The notes under the pieces were generated by a model. That model made no database searches and was not told the origin of the DNA. It worked only from the letters and a program-made list of their open reading frames with translations. From assembly GCA_016808115.1 (NCBI GenBank), contig JAEQBH010006856.1, forward strand, positions 31,298 through 95,297: a stretch of 64,000 nucleotides of DNA. The letters are read 5' to 3'. Below are positions 22,396-33,979 of the stretch, piece by piece. Each line of letters opens with the position of its first letter. The stretch's first letter is position 1. The translations under genes were made by a program, and so were the position numbers. Source of the DNA: Tetrastigma voinierianum (taxonomy: Eukaryota > Streptophyta > Magnoliopsida > Vitales > Vitaceae).

Positions 22396-23027
22396 TTATA
22401 AATAGAACTTGATTTACATTATCTTTTGGTATCTTTTGTTCTAAGTAAAGTTGCTTTAGCTTCTCTTTTGAATATATTATTTTGTTTGTATATTATTGAA
22501 AGGGAGGACAACTTAATTTAAATTAACACAATATATGTACATGTGTTTTTAATAGCTACATGCATATTTATATGGTGCATTGGTTAACAAGATAAAGTCT
22601 TTAGTTATGAAAACAAGGTATATTTTGTATTAAGTGTTTTAAATTAAGCAACAATTTTAAATATGCCAACAAGTCATTTGCATCATACTTCTTCATTGCA
22701 ACATTAAATCTTATTTTAAATTTTCAAAGGCTATCATAGCATCTTCTAATTCCAATTTATAATCTATGGTGAAGGTGCTTATGACATATTTTAAAGAAAC
22801 CATGATTTATTTGAACCTATGAACCTTGACACCATATGGTAGTAGAAAGAATTATATTGATTAATAGAAAAACACATTCATTGACATTTTATATATGTCA
22901 AGGTTGCTGATACACCTACCTTGACACTGCAATAGATGACATATAAGACTAGGAAGTTATGATGGCCCATATAACACATACGATGACCAGTCGATGCTTA
23001 GTTAAGATGAGTTTTTTTCTTATAGTG

Positions 23028-23600
23028 AACCTTATATATTGTCGGTATCGATGCTTGGAAGATGTGTTCAGATTAGATTTGATATTTTTGTTTAGAAGTT
23101 ATGCAATAAAAATGTTAGTCAAAAATATCAAAAATATTTTTTTGATATTTTTAATGTTAGTCAAAAAAATATTTTTAAAATATAATCGGGGCGGGGCGGG
23201 GCGGGAATAACAATACCCGAACCCACCTCGGGTTTGAGAAAATAAACCCAAATCCTCTAAAAGCCCGATTACAATTAAACCAAACCCGTCCCATTAAGGG
23301 CGGGCGGGGGCAGAAATAACACCCCACTGATTTGTCATTTCCCTACTTACTACCCGATGTTAAAAAAACAAACAACATAATACTTAATGTTGGTAAAATG
23401 CTTATTCAACATTAAGCCGAAAAGTTCAATTCGACAATAATAAAAAAAACAAACGCTACCTTAGTCACATCATCTCATCAGTCGGAGTTCGATGCCAATG
23501 CAACCTTATATGAAGCGATCATTTGTCGTGCTTGATGTGTTCAGTTAGATTTGATATTTTGTTTTAGGATTATGTAATAAAATGTTAGTCAAAAGTCCTC
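23028..23600 (+). repeat. Right part of repeat unit 1, then unit 2 with the CACTA empty site
   Basis: 23028-23165 completes the unit interrupted by CACTA. 23166-23600 repeats the whole unit, from ATATAATCGGGGCGGGG through GCCAATGCAACCTTATAT to ATGTTAGTCAAAA. In the second copy, GCAAC and CTTATAT are adjacent, so it has no insertion. Confidence 0.85.
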
Positions 23601-24148
23601 TCCACGTAAAATAATAGTAACAATAAAAGCAGCGCCGTTTTTCTTTGGATAGGAAAAACCAATGGATCAGACGAACTGCATCTTCGCTCTCTACCAACAG
23701 AGCTAAAGCCGGTGTTTATTTATACCTGAATTTTTTTTTAAATAAAATTTGTAATATAGTGATTGTTATAAAAGACCAAATTAAAGCAAATATATAAGTT
23801 ATATTTGATTTCCTATAAATATAAAAAAATATTTAATCATCAAATAAATTAAATAAGTTTAAAATGACAAAAAAATAATTTATTACTTTTAAATATATTT
23901 TAAATTTTATTTATTTTTTCTTTTTATTTATTTATTTTTTTCATTATAGTTCCCTCAAATTTTGTAGGAACCAAACATATTTAATATCTACACTTTTATT
24001 TGCATTCTTATTGGAATGTCTTAATTCGATTAATAAATAAAACACATCTTTATCTGTAATCTATTTGTTGAATCTTTTTTCATTGTAACAAAAATGTTGA
24101 AAATTTTATTGTTTTAAGTTAGGAATAAAACAGACTCCACAAATGTGA

Positions 24149-24202
<54 letters not shown>

Positions 24203-24243
24203 ATTTGGAAATGAGGTTTTCCCTGTTTTGAAGAAGGAAATTT
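23600..24243. other. No gene seen; AT-rich with (AT)n at 24151-24200
   Basis: Sequence is strongly AT-rich and ends in a 50-bp AT microsatellite. I see no protein or repeat partner. Confidence 0.6.
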
Positions 24244-25038
24244 TGTAGCGCCTCAATTCCCGGGGGTTCTGTTGACAACCCGTCAACCCGCATAATTTCT
24301 ATCTTAGGTCATTTGGCACCTAAGTCCGCCAGTACGGATCGGGTACCAACTACACCAATAGACAGGTTACTCGACACCACCTCAATACGTCCTTTTACCA
24401 GGACCCATTCATTCATATTTAAATCTAAAATATGAAAATAAATAGTTAATTACAGTCCGTAAGAGTTCTGTCACGGCACTCTTACCATAATTACATACCT
24501 GACTACTTACACAAGAGTCCAAAACAATTTAATTACAATTCTTTACATAACATACTTTTGACAAAAGTAATACCAAGGTCACAAGTCGACCTCCTTCACA
24601 ATCACAGCCTTGTTGGAGCGTCGTCTCACATTTAGTCCATTGCTTGAAGGAGTCCACGAAGGGTGAGCGATGCCCGATAGAGAATGCCTCCTACAAGTAC
24701 TCCCCACCTAAATGCACATGTAATGCCTTTTCATGCACAATCACAATTCACATTCCAACAAGAACATGCCAATTCTATATAGAATAACTACATGACATTC
24801 CATGAATGAGACGCGACTCACCATGTACCATGCACCCGAGTCCTCACCGACTCTCTCACACAATGCCTAAGCCTTGTGTGAGCAACCATCATTTTCAATG
24901 ACATACAATGATCATTTTTATTAAGTCTCATTTATTTTCCACAATCATGAGCCTTTTGTGAGTAGTGGATTTCTGGTGTCGCCTGCATCGCTCTCTGAGC
25001 CAGGACACTTTTATGGCCTTTCATTGCTGGGGACTATG

Positions 25039-28000
25039 TGATGAGTCCAAAAACTCAGTTGATTTTTAATCCATTTTTCTGAGCATATTGCAAGATAAAA
25101 TGTTGATTCGCATGCAGAAATGTGGATATTTTACCCAAATTTAATTTTGCGAGGAAAAATACGATAGGAAAATCCAGGCAAAACCCGGAAAAGTCAGCCT
25201 ACAAGCGAGTGAAATTCGCAGCCAGAAAGTCGAGTCGCGACAAAAGAAGTTTATTTTAAGCATAAAACTTGTTTGCCTTTTTCTATATAGACTAAAAACC
25301 CCTCAAATGTACATAGTTACAAGAACCTTACACTTCTCTTGCACCCATGTCACTTTGGATAAATTTGCTTAATTAAATAAATCTGTCTTGATGTTTAGAA
25401 TTTTAAAATTGGGTTTAGTCTATGACACTACAAGTGCTCATGTCATACAAGTAGTAAAATCTGAATGTAAGTCCAGGTATCATTCCCACAGAGATTGACA
25501 TGAATTAGAGATCAAGTACCCAAACTACTGAAGTTCTATGCTATTTGGACTAAAAGAATTTGATAGTGAAATTTTGTCTAAAATGATATATCCTAGACTA
25601 TTAACTAAAAATAGAAATTGGAATAACATGAAATCAACTAAAAATATAAAGAACTAAATACTGAATCTAATATGTTCCCTGTGAGAAACGAAAACTATTA
25701 GTGAATTATAATGAAACAGTTGATTCCTGCATGAAAGTACATTGCTCTATTGTATTGATGGATATGGATTTGTCCAAGATTGCCTAAATGTTGCAGTCGG
25801 ATTTCTCCACATTCACTAGTTAGAAGCTCTTGCTTCTCTCGAAGTCAAGATCGAACCAGTTACTTGTATGTCTGCTCTGCTTGTAAGATCTGGGTATTTT
25901 TCTTTCTCGATACTTCATACTCATATCTTGATGACTGCAGATCTTTTGCTTTCCTTCTAAGGATTTTTGCAAAAGTTCTACCACTTAATTGGTGGCTCAA
26001 CCTCAAGATCTATTGATTCATCCTTTCCCTTGATTAGATCTCAACTAACACAGGGTCGGTAACTTCTCTTTAGATTGAGGTGAACTCTCTGATTGTTTAT
26101 ATTGTTAAAAGTTCCCCTCTAACTTCAATTATGAGCGAATGGGGTATTTATCAAAATTAATTTTCAAAGCTCAGCAGTTCATCAATGGTAGTCTAACATA
26201 ACCATAAGAGAATGCCCTCAGCTCTCAGGAATCTCCATCTCTATGTCACGCAGAGGGCATCCTGGAAATCAGAGCAAGATACACTCCTTAAACTGGTATT
26301 CGGTACTACGTAGAACTTAAGCGATTACTTGACACCAAGTCGTAAATCCCAACCCAAATAATTTCTCAGTTTTTTGCATAAAGGGGCGCCTTCGCTCTAA
26401 TTCAAATCCAACAGAGCTGTGTTCCAATTATTGCATTACGATTAAAGAAATGGAGTGCCAATCACATACATTGTATAATCCTGATGAAATTGAGAAGAAA
26501 TGAATTCCATAAATTTGTCTAGATTTCATAAATTTCAAGGCAGTAATTTTAAGAAGACAAATAATAGAAATAGAAATCCAGCTCACTCGTTTCTACGCAG
26601 CTCGCATATTCAGATCTAGAAAAGAATTCAAGAAGAAAGAAAAAAACTAAAAATAAAGAAAATAAAATTTTACTCTAAGCTATACACTGAGTTCCTCTTC
26701 GTTCCTTTTAAGGTAGTGAAGGCCAACGGAAGCTACTTTACTATTCTAACTGCTTTGTCTATTTATAGCGTCAAGAAATTGGTCTAAATGCAAAAATCCT
26801 CGGAGTGGAATTTTCAAAGAAAAGCCAGGTTCTTGTCCTAGGTCGTGACCTCGGGTTGATCTTCGAGACATGGATTTCCCTTGTTGCTCTTGTTCGGTCG
26901 CGACCTTGTTATACAGTGCGACGGGTTCCTTCTGATTGTTTTGATTAGTGGTCCTGACATCGTTGGTTCAGTGCTTCTCAAGAGTTGATGTCGCGACCAT
27001 GGTTTCACATCGCGACCTCGTTGTCTTTCCCTTCTATTGCATTCTGAGTCACAACCTCAGTTCTTTGTCAGGACTCCTCTTCTTTGTTGCACTGCACGTG
27101 GCGACCTCAGTTTTAGGTTGCGACCACATTTATGTTTCTCTTGCCTCGTTCTGGAGTTGAGACTTCCTTTTCTGTGCTTCACCTTATGCGTGGTCTTCTG
27201 CCTTCACAGGTTTCGAATTTAAGGTGCGACCTTAAGTTGATGTTGTGACCTCTTTGATGTTCATTTCCCTTCTTCTGGTCGCAACCTCAATCCTTTGTTT
27301 CAACCAGTTTCTTCTTTCCAACCTCTATGCCAGGTTGCGACCTCAAGGTGATGTCACGACCTCATGTTGCTTTTTTTCTGGTTGCATGTAGTCCCAATTG
27401 CTCAAAAGAAGTTGCAACCTGGATTTCTTATGCTCCGTTCTTCTTCAGGTCGCGACCCGAATAAGTGGTCGCGACATCGTTTGTGGTCCTTGATTAATAA
27501 ATGGTCACAACTTCAGTTTCTTGGCAAGGACTTTGTTTGGATTCGCTTCAGGTTGCGACCTCCCTTTAGTTCTTCAACTCTTAATTTGGTTGCAACTTCA
27601 AGCTTTCTGTTGAGACTCCAGTTGCCGTTTTCATGTCGCGACCTCAGTAGCGCGTCGCGTCTCGGAATGGAGCCCTTCATTTAAAAACTAGTTACAACTT
27701 CATTTTCTTGTAGAGACCTCCCTTGTGGCTTCATTGACGGATCCACGTCGCGACCTCAGATTGACGTCGCGACCTCAGTTATATTCAATTGAAGTCACGA
27801 CATCAGAGTGGTGTCACGACCGAAGATTCTACTTTAAATATTTCCTTTAGTCTCAACCACACTTCCTTTGTCGCAACCTCTTTCACTTGTTGCTTTGGTA
27901 ATTCTGGTCGCAAGCTTAACTTCAAGTCACGACTTCATTTGAATAAGCCTTCTATTTCTTCACGAAGGTTAGTCTAGCGATGTAATAAGTAACCTGGGGT

Positions 28001-28224
28001 CGCCCGAACAAACAGCTTCTTATCCGCGACTCAGAGCTTTCAGTTGCGACTTCATTCTGCCTATGCTGATCTCTACGGTTTCTTTGGGATTTTCGCTTCT
28101 ACTATATTTTTTTTCAAAATTAAATTTGAGTAAAATATCCACATTTCTGCATACGAATCAACATTTATCTTGTAATATGCTCAGAAAAATGGATTAAAAA
28201 TCAAATGAGTTTTTGGACTCATCA
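25039..28224. mobile_element. Unclassified 3.2-kb element with 110-bp terminal inverted repeats
   Basis: The left end (25039-25149) and the reverse of the right end (28117-28224) agree over about 110 bp with only a handful of differences. Termini are TGATGAGTCC...GGACTCATCA, and both flanks carry CTATG (25034-25038 and 28225-28229), a 5-bp target duplication. No transposase is readable. The interior has AT-rich sequence (25200-26800) and then an array of GTCGCGACCTCA-like words. The 5-bp duplication and TG...CA ends do not fit CACTA, hAT, Mutator, Harbinger or Mariner. It sits inside the LTR-like element at 24244-29950. Confidence 0.75.
26830..28060. repeat. Dispersed array of TCGCGA-centred words
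   Basis: The word GTCGCGACCTCA and its one- and two-base variants (GTTGCGACC, GTCACGACC, GTTGCAACC) occur some 25-30 times at irregular spacing of roughly 20-70 bp. Variants differ mostly by C to T or G to A at CpG positions. One further copy is at about 25230. Confidence 0.85.
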
Positions 28225-28919
28225 CTATGTCTCTCCATAATTGATGGGTCTTTCACCTTGGGGGGAATCTACCCTAACTTACCGATACCCGACACATATT
28301 GTCCTTTACCATTTCATTAATCCGTGTGACTCATTTGGACATTGTCCCATTAACCGAGCCCACCTAATCCAACACCAAACGCAATGTTGATTAATTTACA
28401 TGTACTCGACATATTCAAGACACTAAGCGATTGTCGATCTTTACCATGTACCCACGACATATATCAAATACCAAACATAGTGTCGATCTACCATTCATGC
28501 ACTCACACCCATTTAATGCGATGTCCTCGTGCATATGCAATGCAATCATGCCATTACAAATTTTATCATGTCACATGCATAATAGATACTACATGGACAA
28601 TTCTACTCATGCATATCACCAATACATCTATATGCATACAATTTCCATACATCATTTCACTCATGTCAATATATCATACAAGCGTATATTAACATGTCAT
28701 TCTATTATCCAACAATGACATACAAAAAAGCAAGCCATGTAATGGCCATTGCACACAACAATTCATCACATATCAACATGTTAGGATACACACATTGACA
28801 TCCAAACATGTCATAATATTTGAAGTAAGCCACGATAATCACCGTCGGACCTGAGACCCGGCAAAGCGAGCGTAAACATAGGCCTCAGACCATCGTAGTT
28901 AAAGCAAGCACTCTTGCCT

Positions 28920-29165
28920 CTGCCTAGTCGGACTAGAATGTTCTCCTCCACTGTCCCCGGGTTCGTCTAGGTAGAGCCACCTACGCCTAGGCGGATCTGC
29001 CCACCTCGCCTGAAATGATGACCTCTCACAGGCGGGTACGCCTATGCCTAGGCGGACCCCTACTCCTAGGTGGACCTTCCCTACGCCTAGGCATAGCAGC
29101 AATCTTCCATGTGAAGATTTTCACCTCCACCTAGGAGAGCTGAGGTTCACCTAGGTGACGAAACA
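28920..29165. repeat. Array of CCTAGG-centred palindromes
   Basis: CGCCTAGGCG and variants (CACCTAGGTG, CTCCTAGGTG, CGCCTAGGCA) recur about eight times within 245 bp of the minus-strand LTR-like element. Confidence 0.8.
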
Positions 29166-29999
29166 CTATGCAAAACCCGAAAAATGCAGTTTTTCTCCAC
29201 CAAACAGGCCCTTAACCGAAAAACCCTCTTTTCCCGGCCAAAAAATGGAAAGTAAATAAGTGGAAGAATCCCTCACCTCACAGGCGCCTTGATACAAGGA
29301 GTAGGAAGCCTCTGGCAGGCAACCGATTTCTAGAAATCTCCCTCTTGGATCTTTGGCGAAATCCCTCTTTTCAGGTACTTACGCGTACCTCTCGTCGATG
29401 CGATGAACTTTTGTTCTTGGCCCGACGGAAACCGACCCGTAGAACTCCATAGATCTTGGAAGGAAGCTTGGCTCTCCTTTTTCCCTCTTCTCCTCTCTCT
29501 CACGCGTGAACCAGCAGGAATGGGCTCTTTTTACCCCTATTCCCTTTTTGTCCCAACTTAGTTTAAGTTGGATGTGGGGCCCATGTCATGCCACGTGTCC
29601 ACCCCTACCCGAGTCCGATTCTAGCCCGTAGCTACTCATTCCGCCTTAGTTCAAGTTCAAATTATTACCCATGAACTTAGCTCAAGTCATTTCTCGACTT
29701 TCGAGATTTTCCCAAGCAATCTCGTCCCTAGGAGTCACTGGTGACTCACCACCTAGAAAATTGTAAAAATTCTGACTGTCTCAGAATTCTACGAAACTTT
29801 TCTTGGTCACTAGATTTCACGAGACGAATCCAACGGTGAAATCCATTTCTTATCCAGAGATGCAGGGATTTTCGGGCTTCCCTAAGCGGGTTATGGCAAT
29901 TTCATTATTTTTGCAATTTTTCAGAAAAATTAAATTTATGGGGTTTTACAAATTCTTTACAAGACAAATATTATACTCAACTATTTCAAGATGCTCTTA

Positions 30000-31172
30000 G
30001 AGCATCTCCAACCATTCTCCATTTTTGACTCCATCTCCATATTTGGAGATTTTGATCAAAAAATGCCCTCCCATCCTACATTTCCATCTTCATATTTGTA
30101 GATGCTGAATAGAGAGCATCTCAAATTTGGAGATGTGAATAGTAACTATCATTCCCATATTAACATGTGTACTATTATTATCTCATTATTTTATTTTATA
30201 ATAATAAAATACTTATTTTAATAATATTTATATAACATATTTTATTTTAAGGAAGACATTTATATTTATTATTGTTATTTTATTAATTTTTGAATTATTT
30301 TCTACATACAATACGAGTAAAATGATTTTAATAAATTTGAATAATTTAAATTTTATTAAAATTATTTTTTTGTGTATTATAATACATTTTTATTTATATT
30401 TTAAATATAAGGTAACAGATTTTAATAACTAATTCAATAATTTTTTTGTCAAAATGGTTAGAAGATGAGAAGGAATCATATCATTGCCAAAATGTACAAG
30501 AGGAAATAATGAAATCAATGAAATATTAAAAAAAAAAAGAAAAGAAAGAAAGAAAGAGATGAACAATTTGGTAAAAATGACCAAGGGTCCTAAGAGCGCT
30601 ACCGATTTATGATGCTACAACTGTGAAAATGAATGCAACAAATATGAGTTGGAACGTTAAAGATAAGAAAAATAAATTATGCAAAAAGAATCTTGATTCT
30701 ATATTGATCCATTCGAGCATGGGTATTTAAAGGTGAAAAAAATGGAGATGATTGAAAAAATGACTTGTAAATCCAAGTAATCAAGTGGTCATAATGATGA
30801 AGTAATTTTAAAAACATTTAATGAATATGTGGTGTAAATTATAGAAGGTTATATACCACCATATTAGTTTTTTATATTGTATTATTATCATTTGATGAAT
30901 GTAATTTTATTATGTAGCTTTTATTAATGTTGTTTTATTTCTAATGTAATATGATGCTCTATAATATAATATTTATTAGTTTAAAATACCTTTTAGGTTT
31001 TATAATATATATTTTATTAGAGTTTTTTTTATTTAATATAATTTCATATTTATGTTTAAATAAAAAAAATCATATATCATATTCCTAAAAATATTTTAAT
31101 TTGATAAAACAAATATTTAAAGAATGAATAGTGGTTTTGAGTTAAAAATGAATTATTGGTTGCGATTGACTC
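30000..31172. mobile_element. Harbinger-like MITE
   Basis: The left end GAGCATCTCCAACC and the reversed right end GAGTCAATCGCAACC begin imperfect inverted repeats of about 33 bp, both containing CATTTTT(G/A)ACTC. Flanks are TTA (29997-29999) and TAA (31173-31175), close to the TWA target of PIF/Harbinger elements. The interior is AT-rich without a transposase. Confidence 0.5.
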
Positions 31173-31379
31173 TAAAATTGTTATTATCTCTAAATACAAA
31201 GAATATGTCGATTTCAATTTACAGTTGGAGATGGAGATTTATGATTGGATTTCCAACCCCTACTTTTCAAAACGGAGGATTATGATTTTACTTCTACCAA
31301 TGGTCCTGTCGAAATGGGGTAACTACCAAATAGGTACTGTAGAAATATGTTTGAAAAAAAAAGGTACCATAGAAATATC

Positions 31380-31384
<5 letters not shown>

Positions 31385-31438
<54 letters not shown>
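31385..31438. repeat. (TA)n microsatellite
   Basis: About 27 TA dinucleotides. Confidence 0.95.
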
Positions 31439-31439
<1 letters not shown>

Positions 31440-31944
31440 CCATAGAAATATCCTAAAATAATTTAAAAATATAAGTTTCGTGAACATGAGCATCGTGATA
31501 TGATTGAAGAATAATAGAAATTACTCCTTTTGCAAAGAAAATGAGAACTTCCCTAAGAAATAGAATATGAAACTAACTCTAACTATGTAAATATCATTTT
31601 CCTGAAAATAACAATAAATGAAACTTACACATTTCTTTGAACTAAACCCTTAACATTTCGAATAAAAAAGGAAAAAAAGAAAGGAAATAGTAACACATAT
31701 ATCAAATTGAAGAATGATATTTTGAAGGGCCGGCCTAAATTACAACTCCATTATACGGGAGTAGTAGTGAAGATGAATTACAATTTTATTTATAGAAAAA
31801 GAGCTTAGTATAAGAGTATAAATTGTTTTTTTTCTTATATGATATATATACCTTCATGTATGTACATTTTAGGGGAATTATGTTAAGGTGTACTATTGCA
31901 CAAATCGGAAAGGAAAAATAGAGCGTAGTAATGGATTTGCGCCG

Positions 31945-32509
31945 CCAGGCGTGCAGGCGTCGACGCGGTTCGCCGTGAAATTTCACGGCCGGGATCATCT
32001 CACCTTGCTCCTCCTCCCTGGCCGGTGCGTGTGCAAGGTGGGTGGCCGGAGTCGCCTCCCACGGCTGAAGCAGGCGACCTGAAAATGGGTCGAACAGCCG
32101 GTTTGGTGTTCACGATTTTGGGGAGTCTTTTTTCTAGGGTTTTGGAGCTCAAAATGAGTGTCTTGGGGCTAGGGTTTCATTTGGCACGCAAGGCTAGGTT
32201 TATATAGGGCCTAGGGTCGCTTTCAGGTAAAAATTGAAGACAGCTTTAGACATTGTTAAAATGCTGTTGTTTGAACTCTCCATGGTCATAACTTTTTATC
32301 CGTAAGTCGGATTTTGACGTTCAACCCGTCTATGAACTCGTATCGACGAGGCCTATGAAATGATGTCTTAGCCAACCCAAAATTATTTATCCTTGAAAAT
32401 GTCAACTTTGGTCCACATACTAAGTGTTGGTCAAACATGGTCAAACTTGGTCAAACTTAGTCAAACATCAAGCGTGTTAAAAACTTGTATTATTTGAGTG
32501 GTCATTACA
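31945..32509 (-). repeat. 3' LTR (truncated) of the Tekay/Del element
   Basis: It aligns with 39205-39772: both contain the GGATCATCTCACCTTGCTCC block, GGTTTATATAGGGCCTAG (a TATA-like stretch when read on this strand) and the TGGTCAAAC repeats. Its minus-strand start is TGTAATGACC at 32509. Confidence 0.8.
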
Positions 32510-32529
32510 ACTACCCTCTTAAAAGAAAA

Positions 32530-33740
32530 AATTTTGTCCATGAAATTCGTACTTGTGTCATGGAAGAGATGAGATGCGCTCGCATTTGGTCATCTGGCTC
32601 CCAAGTCGCCCCTCCTCGACTAGGTGGTTTCTCAAAGGACTTTCACTAAGGATATTGTCTTGTTCAAACTCCTTCTCTTTACCCCGGAATCTGCAGCATT
32701 TGTTCCTCATAGGATAAGTCATCCCTCGGCTCAATCTACGATTGCCTCTAACACATGTGAGGGATCGGAGATATACGTCTTATTAACATGGAGATAATGG
32801 AAAACATTATGGACTCGAAAGCTCCTTGACAAGTCTAATTTATAAGCCAGCTGGACCTATCCTCTCACTTGATCTGAGGTCCGATGTAGTGAGACTTAAG
32901 CTTCCCTCGCTTCCCCAGAAAGCGTACCACGCCTTCAAGGAGAGAGTTTTAGAATACCCAATCCTTGACCTCAAACTCAAGATCCTTTCTAAACATCGCA
33001 TAAGCTCTTTTGCCTATCTTGTTGCTTTCAACTTTGCGTATAACATTAACCTTGTCTGATTGTTTATACAATCTCGGGACTAGTAATTTCCTTTCTCAGT
33101 CTCATTCGGCGCCAAGGGAGTGCGACGCATTGTTTCTCATACAATGCCTCATAGCGACATCTCAATGCTTGAGTGATAAATTTGTTATTATAAATGAACT
33201 ACGCGAGTAGATATTCATTCCAATGTCCCTTGAATTGCAGTACGCATGACCTCAACATATCCTCCAAGGTCTGAATAGTCCTCTTAGATTGTCCATCGGT
33301 TTGAGGGTGAAAAGCGGTACTCAAATTCAACTTGACACCTAGTTCCTTCATCAACCTCTTCCAAAACCTCGAAGTGAATCATGGATCTCTATCAGAGATG
33401 ATCGACACTGGCACCCCATGCAAACTCACTATATGATTCATAAAGAGTTCCGCTAGTTTATGAGGAGAAAACTTCTCACGAATAGGTAGAAAATGCGCGG
33501 ACTTGGTGAGTCGATCAACTACTACCCAAATGCCATCATGTCTCTGAGCTGTGGGAGGGAGTTTGAATAAAATCAATTATGTGCTCCCATTTTCACTCCG
33601 GATAGGTAAGAGGCTGCGAAGTCGAAGGCTTTTGTCTCTTGCCTTCACTTGTTGGCGATTAAACGCGGATACATACCGGCAGCTTCTCTTTTCATCCTGA
33701 CCACCAATAATATTCCTTGATTGTCACGGTACATCATGGT
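32530..33740 (-). pseudogene. Tekay/Del integrase and chromodomain remnant
   Basis: Minus-strand blocks in order: DGIWVVVDRLTKSAHFLPI (about 33480-33540) with the first catalytic aspartate, then HGVPVSIISDRDP (about 33379-33420) with the second, then a LSTAFHPQTDGQSKRTIQTL-like block, and the integrase tail ending near 32750 in YISDPSHVLEA and LSYEEQM. The last part (32530-32650) fits a chromodomain end (NHLVEE, then FHDTSTN in shifted frames). Chromodomains are thought to steer chromovirus insertion to heterochromatin. Several frameshifts separate the blocks. Confidence 0.8.
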
Positions 33741-33979
33741 ACTACCGGGAGTGCATAGCATAAAAGCGAGTATGGGCTTCCTCCAATACTTGCCTTTTTA
33801 ACTCTTCAGCTGCCGGAACACACAACCTAGAACCAATCACCAAGGCCCCATCGTCTCTAATAGCAAAATCCGACTATTCCCCTTCCTCGACCTTCTTTCT
33901 CATGCTCATCAAATAGGGATCTTCTAGTTGCGCCTCGAGAATTCGATCTACAAGTATCGGTCGTAGTTGGAAACTAGAA

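Larger units (their letters stand above)
19032..23027 (+). mobile_element. CACTA (En/Spm-type) transposon carrying host gene fragments
   Basis: The left end CACTACAAGAAAAAA and the right end TTTTTTTCTTATAGTG are inverted CACTA termini, and the element is flanked by the 3-bp duplication AAC (19029-19031 and 23028-23030), the size expected for this superfamily. Subterminal regions carry repeats of TGACATATA and its reverse. At 23490-23520 the duplicate of the flanking unit reads straight through GCAACCTTATAT, an empty site. No transposase is readable, so it is non-autonomous. Inside are a carboxylesterase fragment, an HPR1 exon, a palindromic-motif LTR-like patch (20990-21900) and a pair of about 215-bp repeats. 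Confidence 0.9.
24244..29950 (-). mobile_element. Minus-strand LTR-like element, interrupted by a nested inverted-repeat element
   Basis: On the minus strand it begins TGTAAAACCCCATAAATTT (at 29950) and ends GGCGCTACA (at 24244), i.e. TG...CA, with flanks AATTT and AATTC as a near-perfect 5-bp target duplication. Without the nested element it is about 2.5 kb. The start and an internal block near 24640-24740 match the plus-strand element at 12267. No coding domain was found, so it is best read as a solo LTR. At 28920-29160 the word CCTAGG, mostly within CGCCTAGGCG, recurs about eight times. Confidence 0.55.

Noticed and set aside
26830..28060. Open frames of up to 106 codons in the TCGCGA array
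   Set aside because: They follow the repeated word, and no family or codon pattern is seen.
28384..28718. Two overlapping frames of about 100 codons rich in H, I, T and C
   Set aside because: The sequence is the simple CAT/ACA-rich part of an LTR-like element; no domain is visible.
31156..31461. 101-codon frame ending in alternating Y and I
   Set aside because: The second half is a TA microsatellite and the first half has no recognisable family.
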